Positions 62,612-64,000 of a stretch of DNA of 64,000 bases are shown in pieces. The stretch is from Albugo candida (lineage: Eukaryota > Oomycota > Peronosporomycetes > Albuginales): the NCBI GenBank assembly GCA_040437565.1, contig JBDOQK010000017.1:186001-250000 (forward strand). The letters are read 5' to 3'. A program made the translations under genes and the position numbers. The notes beneath the pieces were generated by a model. That model was not told the origin of the DNA. It made no database searches and worked only from the letters and a program-made list of their open reading frames with translations. Positions within the stretch are counted from its first letter, which is position 1; each line of letters opens with the position of its first letter.

Positions 62612-63505
62612 TAATCTGAAGGATGAAACATTATTTTGCCCTTCAGCTTTTTCATGAACTAATCGACCTAATGAAATCTGGAAGAAAATAGAGCATCAGA
62701 AATTAGCTGTAGCTGTGAATTTATGCGTTGAATTTTTTTCATGATTTAGAAAAAAGATATAAATGTCACTCTTAAGGGATGATTCGTCAAGTGTAAAAAG
62801 CCCTTATCAGAACAGCGCTCAGATAGTCAATCACTGCAAGTCTACCACGTGGGATGTGTGGTAGTGGTTCATCGTAAATTTGGACAGCTAAAGGAAAGAG
62901 ATATTGACAACGAGCGGACAACTCTAGTTTTAATACATGCAAAGAATGGCTTTAGATTTATACTACTGATGCTACACGAACTGCTGATGTATTTGTTCGA
63001 ATAGAAACTATCACAACGTGATTTTTTCGAGATTGGTACTTTATTCTTAAGCTGAGTGAGAGGTTGATGTCGTTTCTTTTACTATCTAAATTGAAGAAGT
63101 CTTACTTTCAGGTTTCTCTGATCATTAAAAAGTTTTTGATAGTTTCTAAAGCAATATAGGACGAGCCGAAGGCGAGAGAATATTGGAGAAATGGCGAAAA
63201 CAAGTACAGACTAAAGGATTATCATGCGAGAACGCTTTTTTACTACGTCGATAAATCAGGGTCCCTGGCAACCAATTTGTGCTTCTTTCTGGCACTTTTG
63301 ACTGTGAGAATTGGTAGGAGAGCTCTGACGAATTGAATCGGCTTTTCTTTCGCAACGTTCTGCCGACTATTACGACTTGATATTTATTTATACAGAACTT
63401 CATAGTTTTAATATGCTAGAGGGAAATACCAAAGTTGATGCGTTCATCAACGTAGCGCATGCATGATAGATACGCTTCGATACTTCTTCTTTTTTTCCAA
63501 CGAAC
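62612..63505. other. Intergenic, no recognisable gene
   Basis: No convincing gene; an 85-aa minus frame at 63146-63403 shows no family. Confidence 0.4.
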
Positions 63506-63763
63506 ATGTCAGCTGTCGTGATGGCACAAAAGTACTTACTAACGTTCTGCTCAATCATCTATTTGTCTCAAGCAGAAATGGCTGACTGTTTCTCGTTAAT
63601 TGTAACCAACAATACCGCACAAAAGCATCAAGCAATTTCAGTTCTCACTGTTTGTAATTTGCTTGAAAAATCTACAGTCCTTTCATCATATGGTACTGGT
63701 GCGGCTGCCTGTGTGTGTGGAACTATACTCGCCTCATTCATACCTTGCATACTATCGCCGTGA
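63506..63763 (+). CDS. Candidate small secreted protein (85 aa)
   Basis: The N-terminus MSAVVMAQKYLLTFCSIIYLSQAEM looks like a signal peptide, with an S-Q-A cleavage region, leaving about 62 residues with four cysteines (one each in DCFS, TVCN, and two close together in ACVCG). A hydrophobic C-terminus (ASFIPCILSP) ends it. No family is recognised. It lies 0.9 kb from CHxC-type copy D. It could be an effector-type small protein, or chance. Confidence 0.35.
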   Translation: MSAVVMAQKYLLTFCSIIYLSQAEMADCFSLIVTNNTAQKHQAISVLTVCNLLEKSTVLSSYGTGAAACVCGTILASFIPCILSP

Positions 63764-64000
63764 TTGAGTGTGTATATTTGACGCTAGAAGCTTGCTGATA
63801 ACCATCACGTTTTATTGTGTGCCAGCAATCTGATAGATCATGAGACCCCGATAATTAATTTGTTGTACATGAGTCAGATGTTTATCGTACACATATTGCG
63901 TAATACATCATCCTACCGCATTGTGCATTTTTGATTATGACATTTTCACAATTTGCTCGTATTGCACGGATGAGATGCAACTGTAATTCACAGTATTGTG
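63764..64000. other. Window end, no gene seen
   Basis: AT-rich 3' flank of the preceding frame; nothing recognised. Confidence 0.4.

Noticed and set aside
1-64000. RXLR or Crinkler (LFLAK) effector genes
   Set aside because: I looked for these N-terminal motifs after signal peptides in the longer frames and saw no convincing case; only the CHxC-type motif stands out.

Overview
The window looks like part of an oomycete genome, most likely a white rust (Albugo). Three things point there: compact spliced genes with GT-AG introns of only about 47-61 nt; a family of secreted-type genes carrying a C-H-x-C motif at residues 47-50 (the CHxC class described in Albugo laibachii); and LINE, MULE, Copia and Gypsy relics of the kinds common in oomycetes. 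The species is inferred, not proven.

Layout. About 6.7-13.6 kb is a dense island of conserved genes: an SS18/GIF-type coactivator (-), an RGP1-like trafficking factor (-), choline-phosphate cytidylyltransferase (+), a pinin-like splicing factor (+), TMEM258/Ost5 (+) and the AMPK/SNF1 beta subunit (-). They lie about 50-450 bp apart. I rebuilt several splice sites: TMEM258 and the cytidylyltransferase begin with 5- and 4-codon first exons, and SS18 has an extra 52-codon exon.

Almost everything else is repeat-rich and gene-poor. Four members of one secreted four-CxxC family lie at 14.1-16.2 (-), 42.0-44.1 (-), 49.1-51.1 (-) and 60.5-62.6 kb (+); all look broken to different degrees, the first barely. 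Around them are LINE pieces (0-1.9, 22.8-25.6, 35.3-41.6 kb), a MULE with ~120-bp terminal inverted repeats (26.4-29.4 kb), a second MuDR-like relic (58.7-60.0 kb), a tRNA-derived SINE (16.3 and 22.4 kb), a 5S rRNA-derived sequence (29.5 kb), and old Copia (20-21.9 kb) and Gypsy (52.1-56.9 kb) fossils.

Assembly caution. There are seven gaps of exactly 100 N. At five of them the sequence before the gap is repeated right after it, so these are unmerged contig overlaps. They falsely double part of the MULE, a LINE tail and a SINE, and stretch the apparent RGP1 reading frame.

The host genes serve separate core functions (chromatin, Golgi traffic, phospholipid synthesis, splicing, N-glycosylation, energy sensing) and do not form a pathway. 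The most biologically interesting part is the decaying CHxC-type family embedded in mobile DNA.
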